Assembly (NCBI GenBank): GCA_029378245.1
Contig: JARKIF010000006.1
Coordinates: 1,488,001-1,552,000 of the forward strand
Reading direction: 5' to 3'
Length of the DNA stretch: 64,000 nucleotides
DNA from: Roridomyces roridus
Taxonomy: Eukaryota; Basidiomycota; Agaricomycetes; Agaricales; Mycenaceae
The position numbers were made by a program, and so were the translations under genes. This document shows positions 10,573 through 20,520 of this stretch, one piece after another. Numbering within the stretch: the stretch's first letter is position 1; each line of letters begins with the position of its first letter. The notes under the pieces were generated by a model that saw only the letters and a program-made list of their open reading frames with translations, was not told where the DNA came from and did no database searches.

Positions 10573-10875
10573 TCACCCAGCAGGTGCATTAGCACAACCG
10601 GACCGACTCTTCTTCACAACCCGCGCATCAGTGCCTTCATCGGGCTTGCCGCTCATCACGAAGAAGTCGGCCTGGTGAGGGACGCCGGAGAACCTGATGG
10701 ACTTGGCGGACCCGCCGTTCTTCAGGAAGACGCAGTCGCCCGCTTTGGCATTCGGATTGCGGGCGATGATTTCACCGGTGCAATTTGCGTCAGCGTGCCA
10801 CACAAAGCCTGCACCGAGGACGGGGGAGACAGCGACGAGGATCGTGCTGGTGAGGAGGCCGAGGTTGAATTGCAT
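10573..10875 (-). CDS. Small secreted protein
   Basis: A 100-aa frame. I chose the Met at 10875 because it begins a textbook signal peptide (MQFNLGLLTSTILVAV, then SPVLGAG); the frame itself extends further upstream. The mature part has three cysteines (NCTGEII, GDCVFLK, SGCANAPAG) and motifs SIRFSGVPHQADFFVMSG and VVKKSRSGC. Length, signal peptide and lack of known domains fit the small-secreted-protein class abundant in Agaricomycetes. An AT-rich TATA-like stretch (AATAAATA on the minus strand, near 10990) lies about 110 bp upstream. Substrate or partner unknown. Confidence 0.7.
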   Translation of the reverse strand: MQFNLGLLTSTILVAVSPVLGAGFVWHADANCTGEIIARNPNAKAGDCVFLKNGGSAKSIRFSGVPHQADFFVMSGKPDEGTDARVVKKSRSGCANAPAG

Positions 10876-12033
10876 TCTGGAGCAGGGGTAAGCAATCAGT
10901 GATATTCGAAAAAGAGACAACCCGCCTGATTTGAGGATGAGCAGAGGATTAGTGGATGGGTTAAAGCTCTGTACCACAGGGCGTATTTATTCGTTTTTTG
11001 AACACCTGGCCGAAATTGGACTTTGAACAAGCATCGCTGTGCTTTTTCAACTTTCGGTTACATAAATTTAAAGGCGATGAGAGATGCGATCCCGCGACCA
11101 CAATCAAGTTGAACCAAGTAACAACCGCTCTTTATGCTATCCTGAATCAACAATGGAGTACCCTGCAGTCAAATAGGGCATATTCGAGCCACAGATGACT
11201 ATTCTCACTGCCTCGGGCCTAAGTACTTTGTGGAGATGAAACGAGTCCCGCTGAGAATCTTAAATTTGCTTTCAGCTTCAGCTGTCGAACTCCCCGGGCT
11301 TGCTTCACGGCTTCGGTCTGAATCATCGACCCCACTCGGAGCACCTACACAGTGACACGTACAGCGGGGGAGTGCAGTACTCTTGGGGCAGAACGACATA
11401 TTTCGTGAACGTGGATCAGTGAGCAAAGATTCGTGGAGCAAATGGGAGGGTGTCTGGCCGCATTGAGGTAAATACAATACAGTTCTGCATGAGATGAGCT
11501 ATCCAAAACTCCCAGAGATACACTGAAAGTGTTACTATGCAGTGCGATGGCTGCCGGTAACCCGCACTGGAAGAGAGGTGTGCTGGGATTACTCCGTTGG
11601 ATTCGGGTCTTCTACTTATAAGGAATCACCAGGGAGTATTCCATTCTGATTCCATTCGTACAGCGTTCAAAATCCGACAGGAACCCATGTCAAGGGAAGG
11701 CTCCTTTGGGCTTTTGCCCGCTGTGTCACTTTGTAGATCCTCAGTCGGGCTGGTCGAGTAAGTATCCAGTCTGGGCGTGGGGTCATCAAGTGCAACCAAC
11801 GTCCATCTCTGGCCTCATGATTAGCCATTTCAGGTTCATTTGTACGGAGCACGCAGATTACCTCTGGACACTCATGACTCACCATTCGATTCGGGCACGA
11901 TGATAGGGTTCGCTTTGATGCGCTTCCTCTATGCTGACGTCCTGGTCAAGGTTAGCTTGGTACCCGTCTATTGGGCACGGGCTCGGGGAAGATGATATTC
12001 TGAGTCTGTCATCAATATCCAGTTTTCTGACAA
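10876..12033. other. Intergenic, no gene seen
   Basis: Only short unsupported frames on either strand; no family motif, no splice-consistent gene, no clear repeat. Confidence 0.6.
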
Positions 12034-12127
12034 ACCAAGGCCCAAACCCGACCTTCTAGCGCTCGGAGTGGAATGTGGGTCATTGGAAGAGTTCATTGGG
12101 ACTGATCTGGTGGCAAGGTTTTCGTAG
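12034..12127 (+). pseudogene. 3' remnant of the NmrA-like gene
   Basis: Aligns with the last exon of the gene at 6952: PNPDLLALGVECGSLEEFIGTDLVARFS and TAG mirror PNPELVALGVEFGSLEEFISTEVVKRFS in the parent. Nothing upstream matches the rest of the gene. The similarity continues past the stop into the 3' flank (GAAnnGGGTCGAnGAA, then AATCGAACC-type motifs), which shows a DNA-level duplication rather than a retrocopy. Confidence 0.75.
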
Positions 12128-12435
12128 AAAAGGGGTCGAAGAATCAGAATACTGTGAAGGATTCATGGAAGAAAATATTCGAGACACCCTGGCGTTATGT
12201 CGTCCGAGGAATCGAACCCGGTCACTCGGAGAGTTTCCTCTCCTGTTGGAGCCCCTGGTCCGTTCTCCACTCAGATGAGGTTAGGTCTGCGCACCAGGAC
12301 AAAATTCCAGGCAAAAGCTTTTACTCAACCAGCATATGTTCGTGGATTAGAACCCTCTCAAGCACATCTCCCTTACCAGCTGAATCCTTTGCTGACGAGC
12401 CCATCTCTGTGTAATAAATATGTATGGAATCAATT

Positions 12436-12615
12436 ATCGTTGCTGCCATATTGACTCTACTCATCTGAGATTGTGGGACGAGAGATCAAGCACACGGCGA
12501 CACTTTTGTTACCGCGTCATGCTAGATTATGGTGGCTTTGGATGGATATCTCGTCGTGAGGAAGCAGAGACTTCGTGACTTTCCAGAAGGCAATCAGCAG
12601 GTGTTCATAAAGTGA
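12436..12615 (+). pseudogene. 3' remnant of the EasG-like gene
   Basis: Copies the last exon of the gene at 8749 with damage: HLRLWDERSSTR-type text around GAGATTGTGGGACGAG (12469-12484), a large internal loss after CACACGGCGAC, then ATTATGGTGGCTTTGGATGG and the end CAGGTGTTCATAAAGTGA identical to the parent. The flank after the stop (AACCAATCATAATG and on) is also shared. Confidence 0.75.
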
Positions 12616-12706
12616 ACCAATCATAATGTGCCGGAAGCCGAAGAAGCCATCACATCATTCAATCAGAGTCTAGACTCCCTTTGTCCTCCCTTTGTTCCCT
12701 ACATTC

Positions 12707-13297
12707 ATGTGCCCCTTCTGCGGGAGTGCGCACCATGCGCTCTCTACCTCGGATCCTCGACCCATGTCCGAGCTGCGTCTCACCGAGGCCGAATACAAGG
12801 AATACAAGGGCCACAACGCCTCCGATACCATGTACAGCAGGATGGCCGACGGGAAGGATGCACCGGTCCTGCGCGTCGTAGGCTTCAACGACGATACCAA
12901 GGCTGTTTTTCGTGCGTGTAACCCCGATGGCCACGAGTACGTCGAGGTGCCGTGGTCCAGGATGGACAGTATGGTGCGCATTCTTCGTTGATCGCTCAAT
13001 GTGCCAGGCTCTGATTGTATGTCTTACGTAGAAATGGATCGCTCAGCGCGTCGAGGACAAGATCCAAGTCGCGCTCCACCACTGGGTGAGTGCGAGTCGC
13101 TCTTTCAATCCATTTGAAGCCCATGCATGCAGTACCTTGCCACCGCCGACGGCGTGATTTTCAGAACCTTTGGCGAGCTCGTCATGTCCTACGATGCATT
13201 TCGCGTCAAGGAGCAAGTAGGTGCGTCCTCATCCCCAGCCCTCGCATTCAACACGCTCACGAATTCGTCAAGTCCTCACCCTCCTCATGCCGTCTGA
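12707..13297 (+). CDS. Unrecognised small protein starting MCPFCGS (better copy of a duplicated gene)
   Basis: ATG 12707 opens MCPFCGSAHHALSTSD, then SELRLTEAEYKEYKGHNASD, KDAPVLRVVGFNDDTKAV and EYVEVPWSRMDSMVRIL. After a probable intron ending ACGTAG the reading resumes KWIAQRVEDKIQVALHHW. A second GT-AG intron leads to YLATADGVIFRTFGELVMSY and DAFRVKEQ, with a stop at 13295-13297. The N-terminal CPFC could bind a metal with the following His pair (HH), but no known zinc-finger spacing is completed. The first intron would use GTTGAT as donor, which is unusual, so the model is tentative. Its stop overlaps the first Met of the next gene (13287); a fusion with that gene cannot be excluded. Its sister at 9792 is frameshifted. 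Confidence 0.45.
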
Positions 13298-14398
13298 TCT
13301 CGAAGAATTCTCTGGGTCCCATCTGAAGAAACATGCGTGGAAGCGTACGGAGGCTCCGACCCCCGGCTCTCTGACCGAGTCCTCCACCCCGCTCGAGAAA
13401 TGCAAGGCCGAATTCCACCTGGGAAACGTACCTCGAGCAGCGCAAAGGGGCGGACACGCATCTGGAGGAGGCGCTCGAGATCTACGAGGGTGACGACCTT
13501 CCGCCCATCTACGACATGATCGAAGCAGCCGTGGACTCGGTTCTCGAGCGTTCTGATTTAGAAGACGAGGCCGCAGACGTGGTGTATGATTGTGTCGTCC
13601 CTCTGTCCGTGGAGGTTGAGGACAGTGGCTGGGGCAACGTCCGTCTCCTCCTCGTATATGCTACTCTCCTTTTGACTTTCCATTCTTTGTCAGGTCCAAA
13701 GTGCCTCCATCCTCACGCGCATCTACTCCCCCACCCGTCCCGCTGCCGTAGACGTCTACCTCGACTACCACCACCGCACGCGCTACTCCTCCGTCGAGTT
13801 CTTCTGCAATGTCTACTACCGCATCCAGCGCACTGTATCCACCACCAAGCTCGACGCGCGTGAGCCGAGGGGGCCTCGCAAGATGAATGGCTTCCGTATG
13901 CTCTTCGAGTTGGGACTGGCGGATTTGCCGCCAGGGAACAGCTGGAAGGCGGTAGATGAACGGGAGTTTGGGATCAAGGAGCGAGATGTGTGCGTCATTC
14001 ATGAGTTGCTTTTTGGTCTTCAGGAAGAGGCGGAGACAAAGTCCGAGGCTGAAGAGGACGAGGATGATGAGGCTGACACCACACCGGCGACCAAGATCAC
14101 CATGCGCAACACTCTCTCGCTCCTCCTCGCGAGTGTGGGCATCTCGTTCTACGGAGAGGACCTTGAGAGTGGGGAGTTGTGCTGGGAGGGTATCGAGGGG
14201 AGCGAACGGTGGTTGGGCAAGAATATTCGGCGCGTGGTCAAAGCGGCGGCGGCGCTGGGTGCAAGTGCGGGTGAGGATAGCGAGGATGAGGACGAGGAGC
14301 TGGACGAGGATGAGGATGAGGACGGGGATGACTGGGACGACGACGACAACGACGGGTTTCCATACGAGGACGGACCGTCGAACTGTCGGTATCAGTGA
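13287..14398 (+). pseudogene. Unrecognised acidic-tail family, copy A (frameshifted in exon 1)
   Basis: First of three related genes in the window (others at 34695 and 38015). Exon 1 starts MPSDLEEFSGSHLKKHAWK and reaches EKCKAEFHL, where the sisters continue LLAPKxFDAW. Here that block is missing and the frame jumps to WETYLEQRKGADTHLEEA, so a deletion with net frame change lies near 13425-13440. After the 55-nt intron (13639-13693) exon 2 is open: ILTRIYSPTRPAAVDVYLDY, VEFFCNVYYRIQR, MNGFRMLFELGLADLPPG, TLSLLLASVGISF, RWLGKNIRRV, then an acidic tail of mainly Asp/Glu (14270-14360). No known domain recognised. The Cys-Asn pair and the WLGKxIRR motif are shared by all copies. The acidic tail suggests a nuclear or nucleic-acid-partner role, but this is only a guess. 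Confidence 0.65.
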
Positions 14399-14471
14399 CA
14401 GTCTTTTCATTAAATACTTGCTGGCAAATTTGTACATGAAGCGCTAGTTTCAACATTATCCATGTCTAAAA

Positions 14472-15417
14472 TCATGGTGTCTCGGATCGACTCTGCGTCT
14501 CCGGATCCTGCACCTGTACGAATTTCACGAATCGTAGGAGTATATGCAACCGTTCCGGTATGTCCACCAGCGCGGGCAAGAACAGAAGGGCTGTAAGTAT
14601 TGCTGCTACAATCCACACCGCCCGCGGCTGAGATGATATCGCAAGGCAGACGACCGACCCAAAAAAGGAAAGAATTCCCATAAACCATGCAATGGCCCCA
14701 GCATTGCCCGCTGGGAGGCAAAATTCAATTTCATTCAACGTCTCGGGTATGACTTGCAGACGCATCTCCGCGCTCCCTACATCATCGCTGTTATTCAGTG
14801 CCATTTCGCGGGCCATCCGTTTTTCTTCCAGCACGCGAAGGAGATCCGGATAATCGCGGGGTAAAATGTTGCGCGCGTTTTGCAACGGCCCTTGCCTCCG
14901 AGCAGAACGGCACTCCTCTAAAAAGAGGGATACGTCTCGTAGCTGGTTCCTCGAGGCCTCTCCAATAGCGTCAATCTGTTGCTGGACCACGGCCATGTCT
15001 CCAGTGACGCTTGTAACGCATAGCACGCGGCAGCCACGTCGAGGAGGACTCCGATGAACCCCAGAACATTGACAGCGACTTGAAGTGCGGTCGAATTGTC
15101 TTGATAGGATAAGGCCAGAATCTGTGCTTGTGTGGCTGCAAGGAACGTAGACTGACGATTTCTCCGCATTCAAGTTCAAGTAAACGAAGGGCACCCACGA
15201 TGTTCGCGGCCCACAGAAAGACCTGAGTCTCGTCCTTGAGACCCATCCAACTACGGTCCAAGGTACCTTTTTCGAAGGCTCGCCGCCTTTCAAGCGCGAG
15301 CCTGCGCCGGGACCTGCGACGCGGGTTGAAAAAGTAGCAGATCATCCACAAGCCAGCGACGGAGGGCAGGTGGGAGCATGGGGGTAGAATAGTAAGAGGA
15401 AGCACGGGAGCGTCCAT
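14472..15417 (-). CDS. Multi-spanning membrane protein, unrecognised
   Basis: ATG at 15417 gives MDAPVLPLTILPPCSHLPS, a first hydrophobic stretch, then a basic cluster NPRRRSRRRLALERRR. After a GT-AG intron (about 62 nt, starting GTGGGTGCCC) the text TALQVAVNVLGFIGVLLDV is a membrane segment. The 3' exon encodes QQQIDAIGEASRNQLRDVSL, a charged helical stretch, and two more membrane segments (AIAWFMGILSFFGSVVCLAI and VWIVAAILTALLFLPALV), ending QSRSETP and stop at 14472. The link between the second and third parts (near 14995-15010) changes frame without a good intron, so either a very short intron or a frameshift lies there. The pattern resembles fungal proteins of unknown function with paired C-terminal membrane helices. 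Confidence 0.5.
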
Positions 15418-16172
15418 AGTTCCTCTACGGCGTGTTTGTCGCGTGGCTCGAGCTCGTTGCCCTACGTGGGGTGAGACTCCGAAAATAGCCAACTTCGATC
15501 GGCCGACAATCTTCAGCATCTAACAGTCCTGCGGCAAATGAGATTTCGTCAAGGGGAAGATCGCCATGCCAGGGACAGAGGCTCGACAGCCCACGGCTCT
15601 TGACAAGCAACTTGATATTTCAATTAGCACCTTTACTCGCCTTACCAACACCCGCTCCGCCGTCGGCTCTTAGTGCTTACCGGTGGTAACCCACTTAATC
15701 ATCTGCCCGATTACGCGCGGAGTCGCTCCGAGGCCGATGACTTGCCGCGTGGCATGTTGAACGAAACAAACCAATCCCGTGGCTCAGAAAAAGCACGGGT
15801 ATCCACGGGGTGTATCCCTCGATGGCTCGCCCAGAGACAGAGAGCACGCAAACGAAGTACAGTCTTTGTTTCCGACGCCGTCCGTGATGAATCTAGAAAC
15901 ATATGGCGTCAGTTTGCGCCATATTTAAATCCGGGGCAACTCACTGACCAAGCACAAGCTTAAACTGACAGACGGCGCGGAATCCGCACGGAACTAGCAT
16001 AGTTTTGGAACGTGAGGTAAGCCGCCGAGCCTGAACCCTGGGCAACCAGAAGGACATGGTATTACAAACAAGCAAACTCCAAAACAAGATAAATACGGGG
16101 CGGGGGATAGGACGCGCGAACGGGGAGGAAAAGGCGAGCGAGGGAATGGAAGGTCTTCTGGATTGGACGGAG
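15418..16172. other. Intergenic, no gene seen
   Basis: Only short frames without motifs on either strand; contains the 3' flank of the GST gene on its right. Confidence 0.6.
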
Positions 16173-17175
16173 TTAGGCTTTAGCAGCAGCGGCAGCCTGC
16201 ACCTGCTGGCGCATCGGCGCAAAGCGCAAAGCGTACTTCTCCTTGATGTAGTTCTACACCCCTCATGAGTCTCGATGTAAAAAAAAGAACTGAACCAAGC
16301 ACCTCGTCAAAGGTCGCCTTGAAACTCTCCCTGCCCTTGATAGCCTCATAATATTCCCTGAGCCGCTTGAACCTCTCTCCCTCGAAGAACTCGGCGGCAG
16401 CCTTGATGCCCTCGCCCGCCTTGTACGCACCGATGTCGTTCTTCATCCACACCTCCATCCGCGCGAGGAACGGCGTAATAGCAATGTCTGCCGCGGTATA
16501 CTCGTCGCTCACGGCGTAGGTCTTTCCCAGCGTGAGGAGCTTCTGCAAAGCGTCGAGTGCCTCCCAGAACGGCTCGAACGATTGCCCGCGCGCGACAGGG
16601 CCCATATACGCGGGGAGGACCTTGGTCGAGACGACGTCGATGAAGAAACGAGCGCGAGCACGTTGGACAGGGTCCTTTGGGAGGATATTGGAGTCGGGAT
16701 AGAGGTCAGCGATGAATTCGACGAGGATGAGGGATTCAGCGATTTTGACTGATTCGGGGGCGGGGAGCTCGGGCGAGGTTTGCGGGCCGCCGTAGGCTAA
16801 GGGACGTCAGTGGGTGTGAGCCTGTGCGAACTGGACGCGGGGGGCTTACCGATAGCCGGTACCTGTAGTCTGTTTTTAGATGGCGCTGTGAATTGCGAGC
16901 TCAAGACGCACCTTGCTCGCTGGGTTCACTTTCGGGGCATACCACTCTGGCTTGTTGGAAAGATCAATCTCGCAGCGTGTATATCCCGCCTTGGCCTCGG
17001 CCAACGCCAACTCGACCTGAATTCCGCCAGTAATCAGCTGCGCAGAACGTAACACGGGCTCAGTGACTTGCGCGGTGGGCAAAGGGGCAGATCTGTTGAC
17101 TAGCAGTTCAGAGGGGCGCCAAGATCGAGTTTAGGACGGTACCTTTGCGGTGTAGAGAGTGAGTTGCTCGGACAT
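16173..17175 (-). CDS. Glutathione S-transferase, Cys-type (omega-like)
   Basis: Start at 17175: MSEQLTLYTAK, then intron, then ICPFAHRA. CPF.HR is the catalytic-Cys motif of omega-type GSTs. A second intron joins VELALAEAKAGYTRCEIDLS, and NPASKVPAI holds the cis-Pro that grips glutathione. The C-terminal helical domain follows (PESVKIAESLILVEFIADLY, SDEYTAADIAITPFLARMEV with the N-capping Asp, FKATFDEV), ending QVQAAAAAKA and TAA at 16173-16175. About 255 aa, normal for the family. Cys-type GSTs reduce or deglutathionylate substrates (thioltransferase, dehydroascorbate reductase) in the cytosol rather than conjugating them. A TATA-like ATATAAG (minus) lies about 35 bp upstream. No lesion seen. 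Confidence 0.85.
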
Positions 17176-17914
17176 GGGGGCAGATGGGAAGAAGCGAGAG
17201 AAGACCCGGCTTATATTTGGCACAAACAATGGCGTCAAATGGCGTTTCGTAAGCACTTTACTCAGCGATCACGGGGTTTTGACAGTTCAAACGATTGCTC
17301 CAGGATTCAGGAACGGTCGATTGCGAATTGACTACCAGATTGTACATTTAATATTCTGCTCTTGGCTTGCCTTGAGACTCGAGTGAGCAAAAACGGCGCA
17401 GAGCGCTATAAATATTGAACGGGCGGGCTCCGGTCTTACCAAGCTCTCCATCAATTGATTCAACTCCCGCAATATCGGAATATCCGCGGGGTTGAAAATG
17501 ATCTCCCGGCAATCATTGATCAACAAATCCGTTTTGCTCTTCATCCATGCGCCGTTTCGAACCCGCCCACCACGTCTCACCGATGCAACTGGACACTGAG
17601 GGGTGCGACGCCACGTAAATACAAGACAGTGCACAAGGCGTCGTTAGAGGACATTAGGTCGCCGCTCAGGCTGCTCGGAGTTTATCGTTCTTGTTCGTCT
17701 TCTGGCATCTGTTCTGGTCTGGCTCTGACTTTTGTTCTCTGCTCTCAATTCACTGTCCAACCTTTGTACTGGACACACTGGGGGTCCCGCTTGGTTTGTT
17801 CTTTTTGTCCTTGTCGGCGTTTCAACAAGAATGCAGGTAGGCGTTAACGGCTGCTTGCTATTTAGTGTCGCCACCACGCTTCTTGTCCCCGTATCCCTCG
17901 TCTCCGATTCCACC
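17176..17914. other. Divergent promoter region between GST (-) and F-box (+) genes
   Basis: Both genes fire outward from this 739-bp stretch. It contains the GST TATA-like site at its left and pyrimidine-rich DNA near the F-box start. No gene or repeat is supported. Confidence 0.5.
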
Positions 17915-19077
17915 ATGTCCAACATCCTCGACAAGCTTCCCCTGGAGCTGTTCTATGCAATACTGGACCACGTTGACATTGCGGAGAGAAGCCCCCTCAT
18001 GGCTCTTTCGCTTGTCGTTTCGAGGTTCGTGGCTCCTTGCCAAGAGCGTCTATTCCACACCATCCAGGTTACGGGGACGAATATTGCTGAAGCCCACCAG
18101 CTCTTCACCGAATCCAAGCATTTGAGATGCTACGTTCGTAAACTCATAATTTGCCATCTATATTTGCCAGGAATCAGAAATGGGGCGTCGGATCTCATGC
18201 CACTCATGGAAATGCTGCGAAATCCGAGCCATACGCCATGGCAAGTGGTCAGGACCAAGGAACTCCGATCTGCCGTTAACTGCAGCGCCGAGCGTTCATC
18301 CGTGCCGTCCCTTGAGCTCACGGACTGCACGATTCCTGTCCATGTACTCGCTTACGCTGCTGCTTCTACTCGGCAGATAGACTTGTTCGATGTGGAGTTG
18401 GACCCATTCGATCATTCCGTATACGCGGATGCCCCCATTCCCACTCCGACGGCAGAAAACCAGTTAACGAACTGTTTTGTCAATGCAAGCAGGGCATCTT
18501 TTCTAACCGCACCGGCCGCACGGCCCTACTTCAGTGGGATCAAGGAACTTGGCCTGCGCTGCCTCGATCCCGATCCATGCCAATTCGTCAACCACGCCGA
18601 GGTCCTCGAGGTTCTGGGTATGTGCGACAGGCTGGAACGGTTACATCTGCACTATAAGCACATATCCACCGAAGCGCTCAATTTCCCAACCATGGATGCG
18701 CTGCGCATCATAGAGCTTGAGCTCTGGCAGGATTATTCCGACCCCTTCATTCTCAATGATCTCTCTTCCAGATCTTCTCCAGGCCTTTGCCCGCCCCTAA
18801 CCTCGAGATCATTCGGATCGATCTAAGGGATTTGGAACTCGACTTTCCTCGTAAACACCTGCAGCCTGTTTCAACTTCGAACAGGCGGCCCCTGATCGCA
18901 GGCAGCTACGAGTGTCTGCGCAAAGTAGACGTCAACTTTCATATGCGGTACCCTTCCATGGACAAGAATGTAGACAAGGGTTACATGGAAAGGTTCATTG
19001 AGGAGACGACTGGCACGCCTGATCCGCGCAGTATAATCCGCTGGTCGCTGTGGAGTTCCTCCCGTAGGATTTGTTGA
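17915..19077 (+). pseudogene. F-box protein gene with a 2-bp frameshift
   Basis: ATG 17915 gives MSNILDKLPLELFYAILDHV, a good F-box start (LPLEL..IL..V). F-box proteins recruit substrates to SCF ubiquitin ligases through Skp1. The long middle (LELTDCTIPVHVLAYAAAS, FSGIKELGLRCLDPDP, EVLEVLGMCDRLERLHLHY, MDALRIIELELWQDYSDPF) shows the loose leucine-rich spacing typical of basidiomycete F-box proteins. At 18761-18767 the run CTCTCT carries two extra bases: the frame in use ends soon after FILNDLSSRSS, while the other frame continues LFQIFSRPLPAPNLEII, RIDLRDLELDFPRKHLQP and on to a stop at 19075-19077. The gene is therefore a young pseudogene, makes a truncated protein, or has an assembly error in the CT run. 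Confidence 0.7.
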
Positions 19078-19347
19078 AGTTTGACGTAGCTTTTCTGTGT
19101 CTTTCGATACCGTCCGTGATTTGCACGCTCTACTACTCTAATATCCGATGCACAACTCTCTCTCTCTCGCAGTTTCAAACCATATCTCGGCATTGATCCG
19201 AATCAGCGGGAATTCAACCGGAACAAGTCCGGAATGAGGGGAATCACCGACGACGGCCGACGCCAATCAGCGGCTTGGCGGTGGCTGACTCGATGACTCA
19301 CTTCTCACCGCCATCCCACCTTGATCCCACCATGCTCTAGTCCTTTC

Positions 19348-20304
19348 ATGTCCACCAGCGACACTCGGAAATTCAAACTACTCCTCGGTACACTGCTCTT
19401 TCTCTCAGCTCAGCTTCCCTCATGAGACTGAATGGTCCCAGTCGGCGACTCTGGCACAGGCAAGACGACATTCATCAAGGTCCACTCTTTGCTCCGAGTC
19501 CACCATTCCCACCCACCCATTCCTCCTCAGCGACACACAACTGGAGACTTTGAATCAGCATACAACGGTACCGGCATCACACCGTGTAGTACTCGGTGGA
19601 CTGACTGAATGGCGCCTCCCGCACGCAGCCATGCTCTTCCCACAAACCCACCACCTTCTGCTCTCCACATTCTGCTTCGGCGACATTGTCTTTGACGTCT
19701 GGGACTTTCCCGGGCAAGAGCAAGTCATCTTCAACGGGCTGCACGAGGGGTTCTTCGTCGGCGGGCAGTGCGCCATCGTCCTGTTCGATGTCAACAGGCG
19801 GATCACGTATCTGAGCGTCCCTCGGTGGTTGAGGGCTCTCCGGAGAGTCTGTCCTGATATCCCTGTCGTCGTTTGTGCGAACAAGGTCGATGTCGGTGTC
19901 CAGGTGCGTTTTGTTTTGATTCTCATCCAGCTAGGTGGGATACTGATGCTGCGCGCAGGAACGCAAAGTACCTCAACACTCCATTGATCGAAGAGGGCGT
20001 CCCAACCTGCCCTACCACGAAATATCCGTGAAAGAGAACCGGAATTTGGTGGAGCCGCTCAATGACTTCGCGCGCCAGCTCGTAGGGTAAGTCTCTCTCT
20101 GTTCCATGTCTCCATCTAAAGTATGAGGAATTATATTCGCAAACAGAAACGCCTCCCTCAACCTCTACCCACCCGAGTTGGTGGCGCTGTATAGCGTGGA
20201 ATTGGGACCTTTGGTGAGCGCCCTGCCCATCTACCACTGCTCGTTTTGCCTGACTGACGACCTAGGATCCTCCCGAGATTCCGGAAGACGAGGACGAGCT
20301 GTGA
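19348..20304 (+). CDS. Divergent Ran-type small GTPase
   Basis: Seven exons, with exon 1 from ATG 19348 (MSTSDTRKFKLLL) joined across an intron to VGDSGTGKTTFIK, the P-loop. The next exons give RHTTGDFESAYN, then AMLFPQTHHLLLSTFCFG, IVFDVWDFPGQEQ, FFVGGQCAIVLFDVNRRITY, VPRWLRALRRVCPDIPVVV, CANKVDV, YHEISVKENRNLVEPL and the acidic end DPPEIPEDEDEL. Order, lengths and the acidic tail are those of Ran, the nuclear-transport GTPase. Two switch elements are altered: the switch I Thr of Ran (ATLGVE) is replaced in AMLFPQ, and the switch II DTAGQE reads DFPGQE. Nucleotide binding looks kept (GKT, NKVD) but switching may not be. Later exon borders: 19959-20086, 20147-20213, 20266-20304. A P-loop remnant of a relative lies at 22560. 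Confidence 0.8.
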
Positions 20305-20520
20305 TACATGATGTGCAACTCCCATCTACATACTCCGCTCTTTCAGTCGTTAGAACTCATCGGCACGGCTGCGAAAGGGCTGTGCACCACGAATATCCGG
20401 TCAAGCACTCGAAGCTTGCGGTTGCCAAATGATGTGGCAAAAGTCAAAGTGCGTTCTTGAAACTCGGTGGAAATTCAGCTACCAGTACTGACCATTTCTA
20501 CGTCGTGCGATAGTAATACC

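Noticed and set aside
13661..14437. 258-codon minus-strand frame
   Set aside because: Antisense shadow of copy A exon 2; valine/leucine runs are complements of the acidic tail.
17540..17580. tRNA-like TTCGAACCCGCC string near 17550
   Set aside because: No pairing arms around it.
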